The notes: generated by a model not told the origin, from the sequence alone. Counted from the stretch's first letter, positions 8,320-14,621 are shown. The stretch: 16,721 nucleotides of DNA from CAZAGO01 sp964485045 (GCA_964485045.1 CAZAGO010000015.1:1-16721); one strand, 5' to 3'. Translations and numbers: made by a program.

Positions 8320-8523
8320 ATGGTAAATAATGTAAAAGAATTTGAAAAAAATATATTTCTTTCTATAGGAATTTTAGGATTTATGGGAGGGATAATTTGT
8401 CTTACTCCAAATATCACTGGAAATGTTATAGGAGAATTAAGCAAGAGTTCTTCAAGTTTAATGGGAATGGCTCTTATTTTATTAGGATTTGCTGCCATAT
8501 GGGTTGCAAATATTAGAGAATAG
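8320..8523 (+). CDS. Two-span membrane protein, unknown function
   Basis: This is a 67-aa protein. A charged N-terminus (MVNNVKEFEKN) is followed by hydrophobic helices at about residues 12-29 and 46-63, joined by a polar loop rich in Ser (SKSSSS), ending in NIRE. No family was recognised. It begins 43 bases after tRNA-Val, and a TATA-like box at the right distance supports the ATG as a leaderless start. Minus-strand reading frames across it are shadows. With the two small membrane proteins to the left, it makes three unrelated-looking small membrane genes within 1.2 kb. Confidence 0.75.
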   Translation: MVNNVKEFEKNIFLSIGILGFMGGIICLTPNITGNVIGELSKSSSSLMGMALILLGFAAIWVANIRE

Positions 8524-8612
8524 TCTATAAAAGAAATCCACTAACTTTAAAAACCACCATTTTCTTTATGATTTAAATTTAAAAAGCAAACTTAAAAAAA
8601 TTTAAAGAACAC

Positions 8613-8924
8613 ATGAAAATTCCAAAAAAAACGAATAGATATTGTCCTTATTGTAAAAAGAAAACTGATCAAAAAGTTAAAATGGTTTCCACAGGAGGAA
8701 AAAGAGGATCTATGAAAAGAGGTTCATTATTAAGGGCTAAAAAAAGAGGATTAAATAGAGGTATTGGAAATAAAGGAAGATGGGGTTCAAAACCAGCAGT
8801 TTCGAAATTCAAAAGAAAAACAAAAACGACAAAAAAAACAAATATAATGTACACTTGTAGCGTATGCGGAAAATCTAAATACCAAAAAAAAGGAATACGT
8901 TCAGGAAAACAAATACAGGAGTAA
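8613..8924 (+). CDS. rpl44e: Large-subunit ribosomal protein eL42 (L44e)
   Basis: This 103-aa basic protein belongs to the large ribosomal subunit near the tRNA exit site, where eL42 contacts the CCA end of the E-site tRNA. The zinc-ribbon cysteines are all present: C11-PY-C14 near the N-terminus and C82-SV-C85 near the C-terminus. Between them lies the Lys/Arg/Gly-rich linker typical of the family (STGGKRGSMKRG and GLNRGIGNKGRWGSKP). It is slightly longer than the usual 92-96 residues owing to a polar C-terminal tail. The likely TATA element (8576-8587) is about 32 bases upstream, implying a leader of only a few bases. The eS1 gene follows 81 bases downstream with its own TATA-like box. Confidence 0.95.
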   Translation: MKIPKKTNRYCPYCKKKTDQKVKMVSTGGKRGSMKRGSLLRAKKRGLNRGIGNKGRWGSKPAVSKFKRKTKTTKKTNIMYTCSVCGKSKYQKKGIRSGKQIQE

Positions 8925-8974
8925 ATAAATAGTTTAACTAAACTTAAAACATAACTAATAAAAATGAAAAATTC

Positions 8975-8984
8975 AATTAAATTA
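8975..8984 (+). promoter_or_regulatory. TATA box of the eS1 gene
   Basis: AATTAAATTA is centred 26 bases upstream of the ATG at 9006, so eS1 can be transcribed separately from eL42. Confidence 0.45.
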
Positions 8985-9005
8985 AAACTAAAGTATTATT
9001 TTTAA

Positions 9006-9554
9006 ATGGCAATAGCAAAAAGAAAAAAAAGATTTTTTGAAGTGGAAATGCCTATTATAAATAAAGAAACACCTCTTCAAGCTTATGAATTAGAAGATTT
9101 GAAAGGAAGAAACATAACTTATGATTTAACCAGAATTCTTAAGGGAAAAAATTTAATGATTACTCTTCAAGTTAATATAGAAGAAGGAAAAGCAATTGGT
9201 CACCCAATAAAAGTTCATCTTCTTCCAGGATATATCAGAAGAATGATGAGGAAAGGAACAAATTATGTTGAAGATTCTTTTACTGCTCAATGTAAAGATA
9301 ATCAAGTAAGAATAAAGCCTTTTTTAATCACAAGAAGAAAAGTTTCAAGAGCTGTAAGAAAAGCTCTAAGAAATAAAGCAAAAGAAAATTTAATTGAATA
9401 TGCAAAAAACAAAACTTCTGAAGAATTATTTGAAGATTTAATGAGAAATACTCTTCAAAGAGAATTAAGTTTAAGACTTAAAAAAACATATCCTCTTTCT
9501 CTTTGTGAAATAAGAATTCTTGCAATAGAAAATGATAAGAAAAGAGGAGAATAA
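9006..9554 (+). CDS. rps3ae: Small-subunit ribosomal protein eS1 (S3Ae)
   Basis: This 182-aa basic protein has the archaeal and eukaryotic eS1 (S3Ae) fold; the protein sits on the platform of the 30S subunit near the mRNA exit. Recognisable stretches include the N-terminal KKRFFEVEMP, LKGRNITYDLT, the domain core KAIGHPIKVHLLPGYIRRM, the paired charged segment DNQVRIKPFLITRRKVSRAVRKA, and the C-terminal YPLSLCEIRILAIE. At 182 residues it is shorter than the roughly 195-220 seen in many archaea, mostly at the C-terminus, consistent with a streamlined genome. The ATG is supported by a TATA element 26 bases upstream. It ends about 100 bases before tRNA-Thr. Confidence 0.93.
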   Translation: MAIAKRKKRFFEVEMPIINKETPLQAYELEDLKGRNITYDLTRILKGKNLMITLQVNIEEGKAIGHPIKVHLLPGYIRRMMRKGTNYVEDSFTAQCKDNQVRIKPFLITRRKVSRAVRKALRNKAKENLIEYAKNKTSEELFEDLMRNTLQRELSLRLKKTYPLSLCEIRILAIENDKKRGE

Positions 9555-9583
9555 AAACTCTTTTAAACTAATTATTCTGAATT

Positions 9584-9593
9584 AAAATATATT
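9584..9593 (+). promoter_or_regulatory. Possible promoter for the tRNA-Thr transcript
   Basis: AAAATATATT is the only strong TATA-like element between eS1 and tRNA-Thr. At the spacing seen elsewhere in the window, transcription would start near 9614, giving the tRNA a leader of about 38 bases. Confidence 0.35.
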
Positions 9594-9613
9594 CAAACAA
9601 AAAATTATCGTTA

Positions 9614-9651
9614 TCAGTGGTAGAAGACAAATCTAACCCCTGAGATTAAAT
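9614..9651 (+). other. tRNA-like leader segment before tRNA-Thr
   Basis: TCAGTGGTAGA (9614-9624) is identical to the D-arm core of the adjacent tRNA-Thr. It is followed by a 5-bp hairpin, AATCT (9630-9634) with AGATT (9643-9647), around an 8-base loop AACCCCTG, in the place an anticodon arm would take. No T arm or acceptor partner follows; tRNA-Thr begins instead. It could be a tRNA relic or a chance match in a short leader. Confidence 0.3.
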
Positions 9652-9723
9652 GCCTGTATAGCTCAGTGGTAGAGCACCTGTTTTGTAAACAGTAGGTCGG
9701 GAGTTCGAATCTCTCTACAGGCT
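9652..9723 (+). tRNA. tRNA-Thr (anticodon TGT)
   Basis: All four arms are present: acceptor GCCTGTA/TACAGGC, D arm GCTC-AGTGGTA-GAGC, anticodon arm CCTGT-TTTGTAA-ACAGT, and T arm GGGAG-TTCGAAT-CTCTC with one G-T pair. The loop puts TGT at positions 34-36. There is no intron, the discriminator base is T, and CCA is not encoded. A 50-bp tandem repeat starts one base after the discriminator. Confidence 0.95.
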
Positions 9724-9724
9724 T

Positions 9725-9829
9725 TATGAGATTTCCAAATTCAAATGGAGAGTCTCATTAACAATAAATATTTCTATGAGATTTCCAAATTCAAATGGAG
9801 AGTCTCATTAACAATAAATATTTCTATGA
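9725..9829 (+). repeat. 50-bp tandem repeat running into the assembly gap
   Basis: Units at 9725-9774 and 9775-9824 are identical, and five bases of a third unit (9825-9829) precede the Ns. Each unit holds a hairpin of 33 bases (9726-9758 and 9776-9808): outer arms ATGAGA/TCTCAT, inner arms TTTCCA/TGGAGA with one G-T pair, a bulged G, and loop AATTCAAA. The remaining 17 bases are AT-rich. The true copy number is unknown because the array enters the gap. Confidence 0.9.
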
Positions 9830-9929
9830 NNNNNNNNNNNNNNNNNNNNNNNNNNNNNNNNNNNNNNNNNNNNNNNNNNNNNNNNNNNNNNNNNNNNNNN
9901 NNNNNNNNNNNNNNNNNNNNNNNNNNNNN
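9830..9929. other. Assembly gap (100 Ns)
   Basis: Exactly 100 Ns, the conventional placeholder for a scaffold gap of unknown length. A repeat abuts it on each side, which is the likely reason assembly stopped. Confidence 0.98.
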
Positions 9930-10041
9930 GTGCTATTTTATTTTAACGGCAGTGCCATATGCAATTTCGAAAGAAATTGTATCCGCAACGAAGCGAGGGA
10001 CAGGTAGTGCTATTTTATTTTAACGGCAGTGCCATATGCAA
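9930..10041. repeat. 35-bp direct repeat duplicating the 3' end of the YbjQ-like gene
   Basis: Bases 9930-9964 and 10007-10041 are identical. The right copy is the real 3' end of the gene, encoding AYGTAVKIK and the TAG stop. The left copy repeats those codons on the minus strand after a 42-base insert (9965-10006), part of which (about 9981-10004) is visibly richer in G+C than its surroundings. The period is 77, not a multiple of three, so the left copy is not an in-frame extension. It is either a real partial duplication or a contig-end artefact. Confidence 0.85.
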
Positions 10042-10324
10042 GCATTTCAGAAGCACCTTGCATAACCATAGAAGTCCCAAACTTCATACCCACAATTGCA
10101 TCTGCTCTTAATTTTATTGCTTCATTAACCATCCGATTAAATGCTTCATCCCTTGATTGAGATGTCATTTCGGTATAAGTTTTTATTTCTCCTCCTATTA
10201 AATTCTTGAATCCTGCTCCAATATCTCTTCCAATATTTCTCGCTCTTACTGTGCTTCCTCTAACAATTCCCAGAACCTCTACAATTTTTTTTCCAGGAAC
10301 ATCATCTCCGGTAGTAACAATCAT
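10010..10324 (-). CDS. YbjQ / UPF0145 family protein
   Basis: This 104-aa protein matches the small YbjQ (UPF0145, putative heavy-metal-binding) family, whose members form pentameric rings; the biochemical role is not established. Family marks are the N-terminal MIVTTGDDVPG, the VLGIVRGSTVRARN strand and loop, the helix with SRDEAFNRMVNEA, the strand ADAIVGMKFGTS, and the C-terminal EMLAYGTAVKI. The length is normal for the family. Its ATG overlaps the stop of the upstream two-span membrane protein by four bases (ATGA), so the two are translationally coupled. The gene is complete, but its last 28 coding bases and stop lie in a 35-bp direct repeat beside the assembly gap. Confidence 0.9.
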   Translation of the reverse strand: MIVTTGDDVPGKKIVEVLGIVRGSTVRARNIGRDIGAGFKNLIGGEIKTYTEMTSQSRDEAFNRMVNEAIKLRADAIVGMKFGTSMVMQGASEMLAYGTAVKIK

Positions 10325-10527
10325 TTTTTCTTTCCTCCTTTCAAAATATTTTCTTCTTTAATCTGCTCTATCTCGTCTTCCTTTTTATTTAAAAAAATAT
10401 ATCCTCCAAGAAAAATAATTAAAATCCCAAATGTAAATGTAAGAAGGTTAAAAAAATCTGTAAAAGTAAAAAACAATCCAAAAAGAAATAAAACACCTCC
10501 AACAATTGTTCTACTTATAGTATTCAT
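10321..10527 (-). CDS. Two-span membrane protein coupled to the YbjQ-like gene
   Basis: This is a 68-aa protein. Hydrophobic segments at about residues 7-24 and 29-47 form a membrane hairpin, followed by a charged cytoplasmic-type tail (NKKEDEIEQIKEEN, ending GGKKK). No family was recognised. The ATG at 10527 has a strong TATA box (10549-10556) 25 bases upstream. Its stop overlaps the ATG of the YbjQ-like gene, so the pair is a two-gene operon. YbjQ-type proteins next to small membrane proteins could work at the membrane, but this is only suggested by the coupling. Confidence 0.8.
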   Translation of the reverse strand: MNTISRTIVGGVLFLFGLFFTFTDFFNLLTFTFGILIIFLGGYIFLNKKEDEIEQIKEENILKGGKKK

Positions 10528-10548
10528 AACTTAGATAAAAAACCAAGA

Positions 10549-10556
10549 TATATAAA
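10549..10556 (-). promoter_or_regulatory. TATA box of the membrane protein-YbjQ operon
   Basis: The minus strand reads TTTATATA, identical to the box of the secreted-protein operon, centred 25 bases before the ATG at 10527. Confidence 0.65.
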
Positions 10557-10572
10557 TTTTACATAAAATTTA

Positions 10573-10896
10573 TTACTCAAAAAATCTTTTCCAGAAGCCC
10601 TTCTTTTGCTGTTCATTCACTTGCTTTAACTCTTCTTGAATCTGCATTTTCAATTTTCTTTCTTCTTCCTTCTTTACTTCTTCTTTTTCCTTCTTTGTTT
10701 TTTCTTCAATAATCTTTATAGCCTCTGCTATTTCTACTTTAGAATATCCTTGGTTCAAAAGAACATATCTAAGAGCGTCTATTTTATATCCTTTTTTCAA
10801 ATTTTTCTCAAAGTATTCAAGAATTGTTCTTAAATGAGGTGTTTTCCTCATATGAATTTCACTTTCCTTTGCTTTAAAATTAGTATTCTCGTACAT
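10573..10896 (-). CDS. Small helical protein of unknown function
   Basis: This 107-aa protein starts at the ATG at 10896; an upstream TTG would lie too close to the TATA-like element at 10927-10935. An ATG at 10851 is a shorter alternative (92 aa). The core, TILEYFEKNLKKGYKIDALRY followed by LLNQGYSKVEIAEAIK, looks like a small two- or three-helix domain of the UBA-like type that I associate with DPANN hypothetical proteins. After it comes a long Lys/Glu coiled coil (about residues 60-95) and an end of KKGFWKRFFE, an amphipathic, aromatic-basic tail that could touch membrane or protein. It lies 71 bases after GINS on the same strand. No function can be given. Confidence 0.75.
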   Translation of the reverse strand: MYENTNFKAKESEIHMRKTPHLRTILEYFEKNLKKGYKIDALRYVLLNQGYSKVEIAEAIKIIEEKTKKEKEEVKKEEERKLKMQIQEELKQVNEQQKKGFWKRFFE

Positions 10897-10960
10897 TTTT
10901 CTTACCAATATCAAGAACCAGATTGGAATATAAATCTTTCTAAAGTAGAAAAGTTATTTT

Positions 10961-10987
10961 CAAAAAACTATTCCGAAACAATTTCGG
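10961..10987 (-). terminator. Possible hairpin terminator at the end of the GINS gene
   Basis: On the minus strand CCGAAA-TTG-TTTCGG (10973-10987) forms a 6-bp stem inside the last GINS codons, followed by the TAG stop and six Ts (10967-10962). This resembles an intrinsic terminator. Archaea usually need only the T run, so the hairpin may be incidental. Confidence 0.35.
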
Positions 10988-11522
10988 CCTTTTCTCCTTC
11001 AATAAGTATCTTTGCTATTTCCTTTGGAATATTCGCTATTTGACCCTTTTCAAAAGGACCCATTTTTTCTCCATCGAGATCCATAAACTCTTCGACAAAT
11101 TCTTTAAATATAATAAGATCATTTTTCTGCACTTCTTCTTTTTTACCATTAAGTTCTCCTTCTAAAAGTTTGTCAGAGACATTCATACATTTCATCATTT
11201 CTTCAAAAAGCTGTTTCTCAGATAGAAGCATATTATCAAAATCTTGCTTGGATATTCCTGTTTCAGAAGCAATAAGCACCAAACTCAAAATTTTCTTTCT
11301 TCTTCTCCTCATTATTTCTTTAAAGAGGGTAACTGCATTTTCTAATTGCTTTTTTGTTTTAATAATAACATCTGAAAAAACATCATCTTCTTTTGAAGCA
11401 AGCTCTTTTTTTTCTTTTAAATACTCTCTTACTTCTTCAACAAATTTTTTTGGAAGAGCCTGTAATTGATCAAAATTTCTTTCTTTTCTTGCCGCCTCAT
11501 ATAAATCATTATAAGTTATCAT
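10968..11522 (-). CDS. Archaeal GINS subunit (Gins15/Gins51 type), DNA replication
   Basis: GINS binds the MCM helicase and the Cdc45/RecJ-like protein to form the replicative CMG-type helicase. This 184-aa protein has the domain order of the archaeal Gins51 (Gins15) type. A helical A domain (about 1-120) carries YNDLYEAARKE, LPKKFVEEVREYL and the basic helix MRRRRKKILSLVL at 71-83. A small beta B domain follows at about 135-183, with FVEEFMDLDG and GPFEKGQIANIPKEIAKIL, a strong match to the family. A Lys/Glu linker separates them. No second GINS gene is in the window; many archaea use one subunit type as a homotetramer. Its ATG overlaps the stop of the exonuclease gene by four bases, so the two are translationally coupled. 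Confidence 0.88.
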   Translation of the reverse strand: MITYNDLYEAARKERNFDQLQALPKKFVEEVREYLKEKKELASKEDDVFSDVIIKTKKQLENAVTLFKEIMRRRRKKILSLVLIASETGISKQDFDNMLLSEKQLFEEMMKCMNVSDKLLEGELNGKKEEVQKNDLIIFKEFVEEFMDLDGEKMGPFEKGQIANIPKEIAKILIEGEKAEIVSE

Positions 11523-12148
11523 TTTTTAAGCTCCCTTGGAACTTCAAATGAAGAATACTCTTTAAAAAAACTTCTCCCAAAAACAAGCCTAGAAAAACAC
11601 TCTGCTTCAAGCTTTGCATCTTCTAAAGCATTATGGCTTTTTCCTTTTTTAACAACCTTTCCTTTATGAAGAATAATTCTTTCATCCTTACAACCACAAA
11701 AACTTATGATTTTAGAGAGACTCATTCCACTACTTTTATTTTCTAAATGAAACTTCCCTGTTATTTGATAGTATCTTAAAACAGCAAAACTATGCAAATC
11801 AAAAGCTCTATACCCGCAAGGCAATTTTAAATTATATTTTTTAGCCCTTATATCTAAAAAAGTTAAATCGAATTGAGGATTTTGAGCAACAAAAATCCTG
11901 TTCTTCTTCTTTGAATACCAATTGAAAAAGTTCTCTAAAAGCTGTTTTTGTGTTTGCTTTAAAGGGTTTCTTAACTCTTTTTCCGTCTTTCCTATAACTA
12001 AAAGGGCTTCTTTGCTTACTAAATCTTCATCATCAATTCTTGACTCTTCAATAAATTCCTCTCTTGTATCTAAATCAACCGCTCCTATCTGCCATATTCC
12101 ACATTTAGTGTGATCTAAACCACTAGTTTCAATGTCTACAACTATCAT
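11519..12148 (-). CDS. DEDDh 3'-5' exonuclease (DnaQ-like)
   Basis: This 209-aa protein is of the DnaQ/RNase T class, which removes nucleotides from 3' ends using two metal ions. All catalytic residues are visible: D5 and E7 in VVDIETSG (Exo I), D94 in NPQFDLTF (Exo II), and H172 with D177 in HNALEDAKLEA (Exo III), which makes it the DEDDh type. There are no extra domains, so the substrate could be DNA or RNA. I prefer the ATG at 12148 because MIVVDIE starts the first beta strand and a TATA-like CTTAAAAA lies 26 bases upstream; an ATG at 12166 would add six residues. The stop overlaps the GINS start as ATGA, suggesting a job in replication or repair. It lies 73 bases after apgM on the same strand. 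Confidence 0.88.
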   Translation of the reverse strand: MIVVDIETSGLDHTKCGIWQIGAVDLDTREEFIEESRIDDEDLVSKEALLVIGKTEKELRNPLKQTQKQLLENFFNWYSKKKNRIFVAQNPQFDLTFLDIRAKKYNLKLPCGYRAFDLHSFAVLRYYQITGKFHLENKSSGMSLSKIISFCGCKDERIILHKGKVVKKGKSHNALEDAKLEAECFSRLVFGRSFFKEYSSFEVPRELKK

Positions 12149-12169
12149 TTCATATAAAACAAGCATTTC

Positions 12170-12177
12170 TTTTTAAG
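12170..12177 (-). promoter_or_regulatory. Possible TATA box of the exonuclease-GINS operon
   Basis: The minus strand reads CTTAAAAA, centred about 25 bases upstream of the ATG at 12148. No comparable element is correctly spaced for the ATG at 12166, so the element helps decide the start. Confidence 0.4.
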
Positions 12178-12221
12178 AATTACTATGAAAAAAGAATTAT
12201 TTTCCTCTTTTAAAAAAAGGG

Positions 12222-13466
12222 TTATTTTACAAAACCTACCTTTGGAAACAACTCATTTCCATTCATTCTTCCAAGTGTACCTAATCTAGCCTCTCTTTCA
12301 CAGAATTTTTGAGCCCTTGGAAGAGCCATATTATAGAATAAAACTGGAACAAAATCCGCAGAATGTGCCTTTAATTTACAAGGAGTTGCATGATCTGCTG
12401 TTACAACTACTTGAATTTTATTTGGAGGAGCAAAATCTCTTAAAAATTTAAACAAGGTTTTATCCACATACTCCAACATATTTTTTTTCTCAAAAGGTTT
12501 ATTATCGTGCCCTGGGCAGTCTATTTCCTTTATATGAACATAAGCATAACTATACTTATTAGAATATTTTTTTAAATATTTTATATTATGAGCACAAGCT
12601 TTTTTTAATCCATCCCATAAATTTTCATAAGAATCTAAACTTTTAAGCTTAGGATATTCAAAAGAAAAATTATCCATTCCACAAGTCTTAGAAAAACCTA
12701 TCTCTAAAGGCATATAATTTGTAGAAAACCAATTTTTATACTGTTTCAATCTTGGAATCTCTATCCCTGCCCCTCTAACAAGAATATAATTTGCAGGTAA
12801 CAATCCTCTCCTTTGTCTTTCTATATTTATCGGATGAGACTTAAGCACTTCGTATGCTTTTTCTAAAAACTCATTTACTACATTTGCAGAATATTGTGAA
12901 TTTTCATCATCATCCATCGCTTTACAATATGTTATTTTAGAAATTTCGCTAACTTTCCCATCAATATAAGCCCCATCATTTCCAGAAAAATTATCTGAAA
13001 AGCCTCCTCTAAAAACAAGCACACCTCTATGCTGAACTGTTGGTTTAAATTCAAACTTATAAGGAAGAACTATTTTATTTATTGCTTTTGAAAGAACTTC
13101 CGCTTCGGAAGTTGTCAAAGTCCTACCAACTCTTCTATCAATTATATTTTTCTTCTCAAGAGAATCTATTGTAGCAAAATTAGCCCTTAATGCTAAATCT
13201 CCTCTTACAAGATTAAACCCTCCTCCTCTAGCCTCTAATTGCCCTCGAGTACTTGAAATCACATCATTTCCAAATATAGATACTATTGCTTCATCAGATT
13301 CTGGAACAAATCCTGGACGTACAGAATACATATAGCCCATCTCTCCTCTAGCAGCCAAAAAATTAAGATTAGACATATCTGCAGCCTCAAGAGGAGTCTT
13401 ATCCCCCAGCACTTTACAAGGCAAATCCCCCATTCCATCAATTATAACAAATATACCTTTTAGCAT
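12222..13466 (-). CDS. apgM: 2,3-bisphosphoglycerate-independent phosphoglycerate mutase, archaeal type
   Basis: This 414-aa cytoplasmic enzyme interconverts 3- and 2-phosphoglycerate in lower glycolysis and gluconeogenesis. It belongs to the ApgM branch of the alkaline phosphatase superfamily. Visible marks are the first metal-site Asp in VIIDGMGD (D10), the LGDKTPLEAA motif, the presumed phospho-acceptor Ser57 in PESDEAIVSIFG, and the QLEARGGGFNL segment. The second metal cluster has D316, H320 and D321 in DCPGHDNKP, D358 and H359 in TADHATPCKLK, and H368 in KAHSADFVPVLFY. The length is normal for the family. In most relatives the Ser motif reads PGSD; here it is PESD. It is transcribed divergently from ftsY; a TTTATAAA element at 13493-13500 lies about 30 bases upstream. 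Confidence 0.95.
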   Translation of the reverse strand: MLKGIFVIIDGMGDLPCKVLGDKTPLEAADMSNLNFLAARGEMGYMYSVRPGFVPESDEAIVSIFGNDVISSTRGQLEARGGGFNLVRGDLALRANFATIDSLEKKNIIDRRVGRTLTTSEAEVLSKAINKIVLPYKFEFKPTVQHRGVLVFRGGFSDNFSGNDGAYIDGKVSEISKITYCKAMDDDENSQYSANVVNEFLEKAYEVLKSHPINIERQRRGLLPANYILVRGAGIEIPRLKQYKNWFSTNYMPLEIGFSKTCGMDNFSFEYPKLKSLDSYENLWDGLKKACAHNIKYLKKYSNKYSYAYVHIKEIDCPGHDNKPFEKKNMLEYVDKTLFKFLRDFAPPNKIQVVVTADHATPCKLKAHSADFVPVLFYNMALPRAQKFCEREARLGTLGRMNGNELFPKVGFVK

Positions 13467-13556
13467 TTTATAATTTAATAAAACATCTTTTGTTTATAAA
13501 AATTTATATTTGAAAGACTTCGTTAAAATTATAAATCCTATAATCATCCAATAAAC
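13467..13556. promoter_or_regulatory. Divergent promoter region of apgM and ftsY
   Basis: A 90-base AT-rich spacer. For apgM (minus) the likely box is TTTATAAA at 13493-13500, about 30 bases from its ATG. For ftsY (plus) AAATTATA at 13526-13533 lies 27 bases from its ATG. The two boxes are separate, so expression need not be linked. Confidence 0.5.
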
Positions 13557-14621
13557 ATGTTCTCAAAACTAAAAGAAAAATTAAAAGACTGGGCAAAAAA
13601 AATCTCGAATAAAACCGAAGAAAAAGAACTAAAAAAAGAAGAAAAAATACCTGAAAAAGAGAAACATAAAAAAGAAATAAAACCCCGAATAAAAGAAAAA
13701 ACAGAAAGCATAATAGAGGAAGAAGAACCAAAAGAACAAGAAAAAGATTTATTTTTTAAAAAAATAAGAGTAAAGTTTTATAGCACAGAAATTTCTAAAG
13801 AAGACTTTGAAAAATATTCTGAAGAACTTGAATTGCTTTTAGTAGAAAATAATGTTGCTTTAGAAGTTGCTGAAAAAATAATAAAAGATTTAGAAAAAAG
13901 AATAGTAGGAAAAGAAATCCAAAAGAAAGATTTGGAGAAAGAGATAAGAGAAAATTTAAAGGAAATACTAAAACAAGTGTTAATAGAACCTTTTGATTTA
14001 ATCAATCTTATAAAAAGAAAAAAAGAAAAACCATACGTTATTTTATTTTGCGGAATAAATGGTAGTGGGAAAACTACTACAATTGCAAAATTAGCAAATA
14101 AATTAAAGAAAAAAGAAATTTCTTGTGTTATAGCTGCAGGAGATACATTTAGAGCAGCATCTATTGAACAAATAAAAAAACATGGAGAAAAATTAGATAT
14201 AAAAGTTATATCCAATGAATATGGGGCGGACCCTGCATCGGTAGGATTTGATTCAATAAATTATTCAAAAAAACACAATATTGACTGCGTTTTGATTGAT
14301 ACTGCCGGAAGAATGCATACCTCTAAAAATCTTCTAAGAGAAATAGAAAAAATATCAAAGGTTTGCAAACCAGATACAAAGATATTTGTAGGGGAAAGCA
14401 TAACTGGAAACGATTCAATAGAGCAAATAAAAGGATTTGATTCTGCAATAGGAATCGATGGAATCGTCCTTTCAAAAGCAGATGTTGATGAAAAAGGGGG
14501 AACGGCCTTATCTGTAGGTTACATCACACATAAACCAATTCTTTACATAGGAACAGGACAAGAATACAAAGATTTAGAAGAATTTGATAAAAAAAATATT
14601 TTAGAAAAAATAGGATTATAA
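13557..14621 (+). CDS. ftsY: Signal recognition particle receptor FtsY
   Basis: This 354-aa GTPase docks the SRP-ribosome complex at the membrane and pairs with SRP54. A very charged Lys/Glu A region covers residues 1-65. The helical N domain spans about 75-155. The G domain has the P loop GINGSGKTTTIAKLA (166-180), DTFRAASIEQ, the Asp-rich GADPASV, G3 DTAGR (248-252), the FtsY-type VGESITGNDSIEQIKGF, and DEKGGTALSVGY, which distinguishes FtsY from SRP54. The G4 motif is SKAD (306-309), where TKAD is usual; Ser for Thr is conservative. The start is the first ATG, with a TATA box 27 bases upstream. Its stop lies two bases from the stop of a convergent small gene. Confidence 0.96.
   Translation: MFSKLKEKLKDWAKKISNKTEEKELKKEEKIPEKEKHKKEIKPRIKEKTESIIEEEEPKEQEKDLFFKKIRVKFYSTEISKEDFEKYSEELELLLVENNVALEVAEKIIKDLEKRIVGKEIQKKDLEKEIRENLKEILKQVLIEPFDLINLIKRKKEKPYVILFCGINGSGKTTTIAKLANKLKKKEISCVIAAGDTFRAASIEQIKKHGEKLDIKVISNEYGADPASVGFDSINYSKKHNIDCVLIDTAGRMHTSKNLLREIEKISKVCKPDTKIFVGESITGNDSIEQIKGFDSAIGIDGIVLSKADVDEKGGTALSVGYITHKPILYIGTGQEYKDLEEFDKKNILEKIGL

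Noticed and set aside
8151..8498. 115-aa minus-strand frame across tRNA-Val
   Set aside because: It overlaps an unambiguous tRNA and a plus-strand membrane protein gene, so it is a shadow.
9611..9651. Box C/D guide RNA before tRNA-Thr
   Set aside because: A CTGA D-box-like sequence occurs at 9640-9643, but no good C box (RTGATGA) precedes it and there is no internal C'/D' pair.
9725..9829. CRISPR array
   Set aside because: The palindromic 33-base part and regular spacing look CRISPR-like, but the 17-base spacer is identical in both units and too short, and no cas gene is nearby. A tandem repeat fits better.
9930..10006. Second YbjQ-like gene downstream of the first
   Set aside because: The left copy reads openly into AYGTAVKIK and a stop, but only 77 bases separate the two stops, far too short for a gene, and upstream of the 35 bases the similarity ends.
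9745..10023. Plus-strand reading frames across the Ns
   Set aside because: They consist of repeat sequence joined through the gap placeholder and have no meaning as protein.
12149..12166. Longer start for the exonuclease (ATG at 12166)
   Set aside because: It adds six residues before the first strand, and no TATA-like box has the spacing seen at other genes, whereas the ATG at 12148 has one.
13504..13731. 75-aa Leu/Phe-rich frame opposite ftsY, and similar frames at 10636, 13778 and 16311
   Set aside because: They are complements of Lys/Glu-rich coding sequence, which always reads as Leu/Phe/Ser-rich on the other strand.
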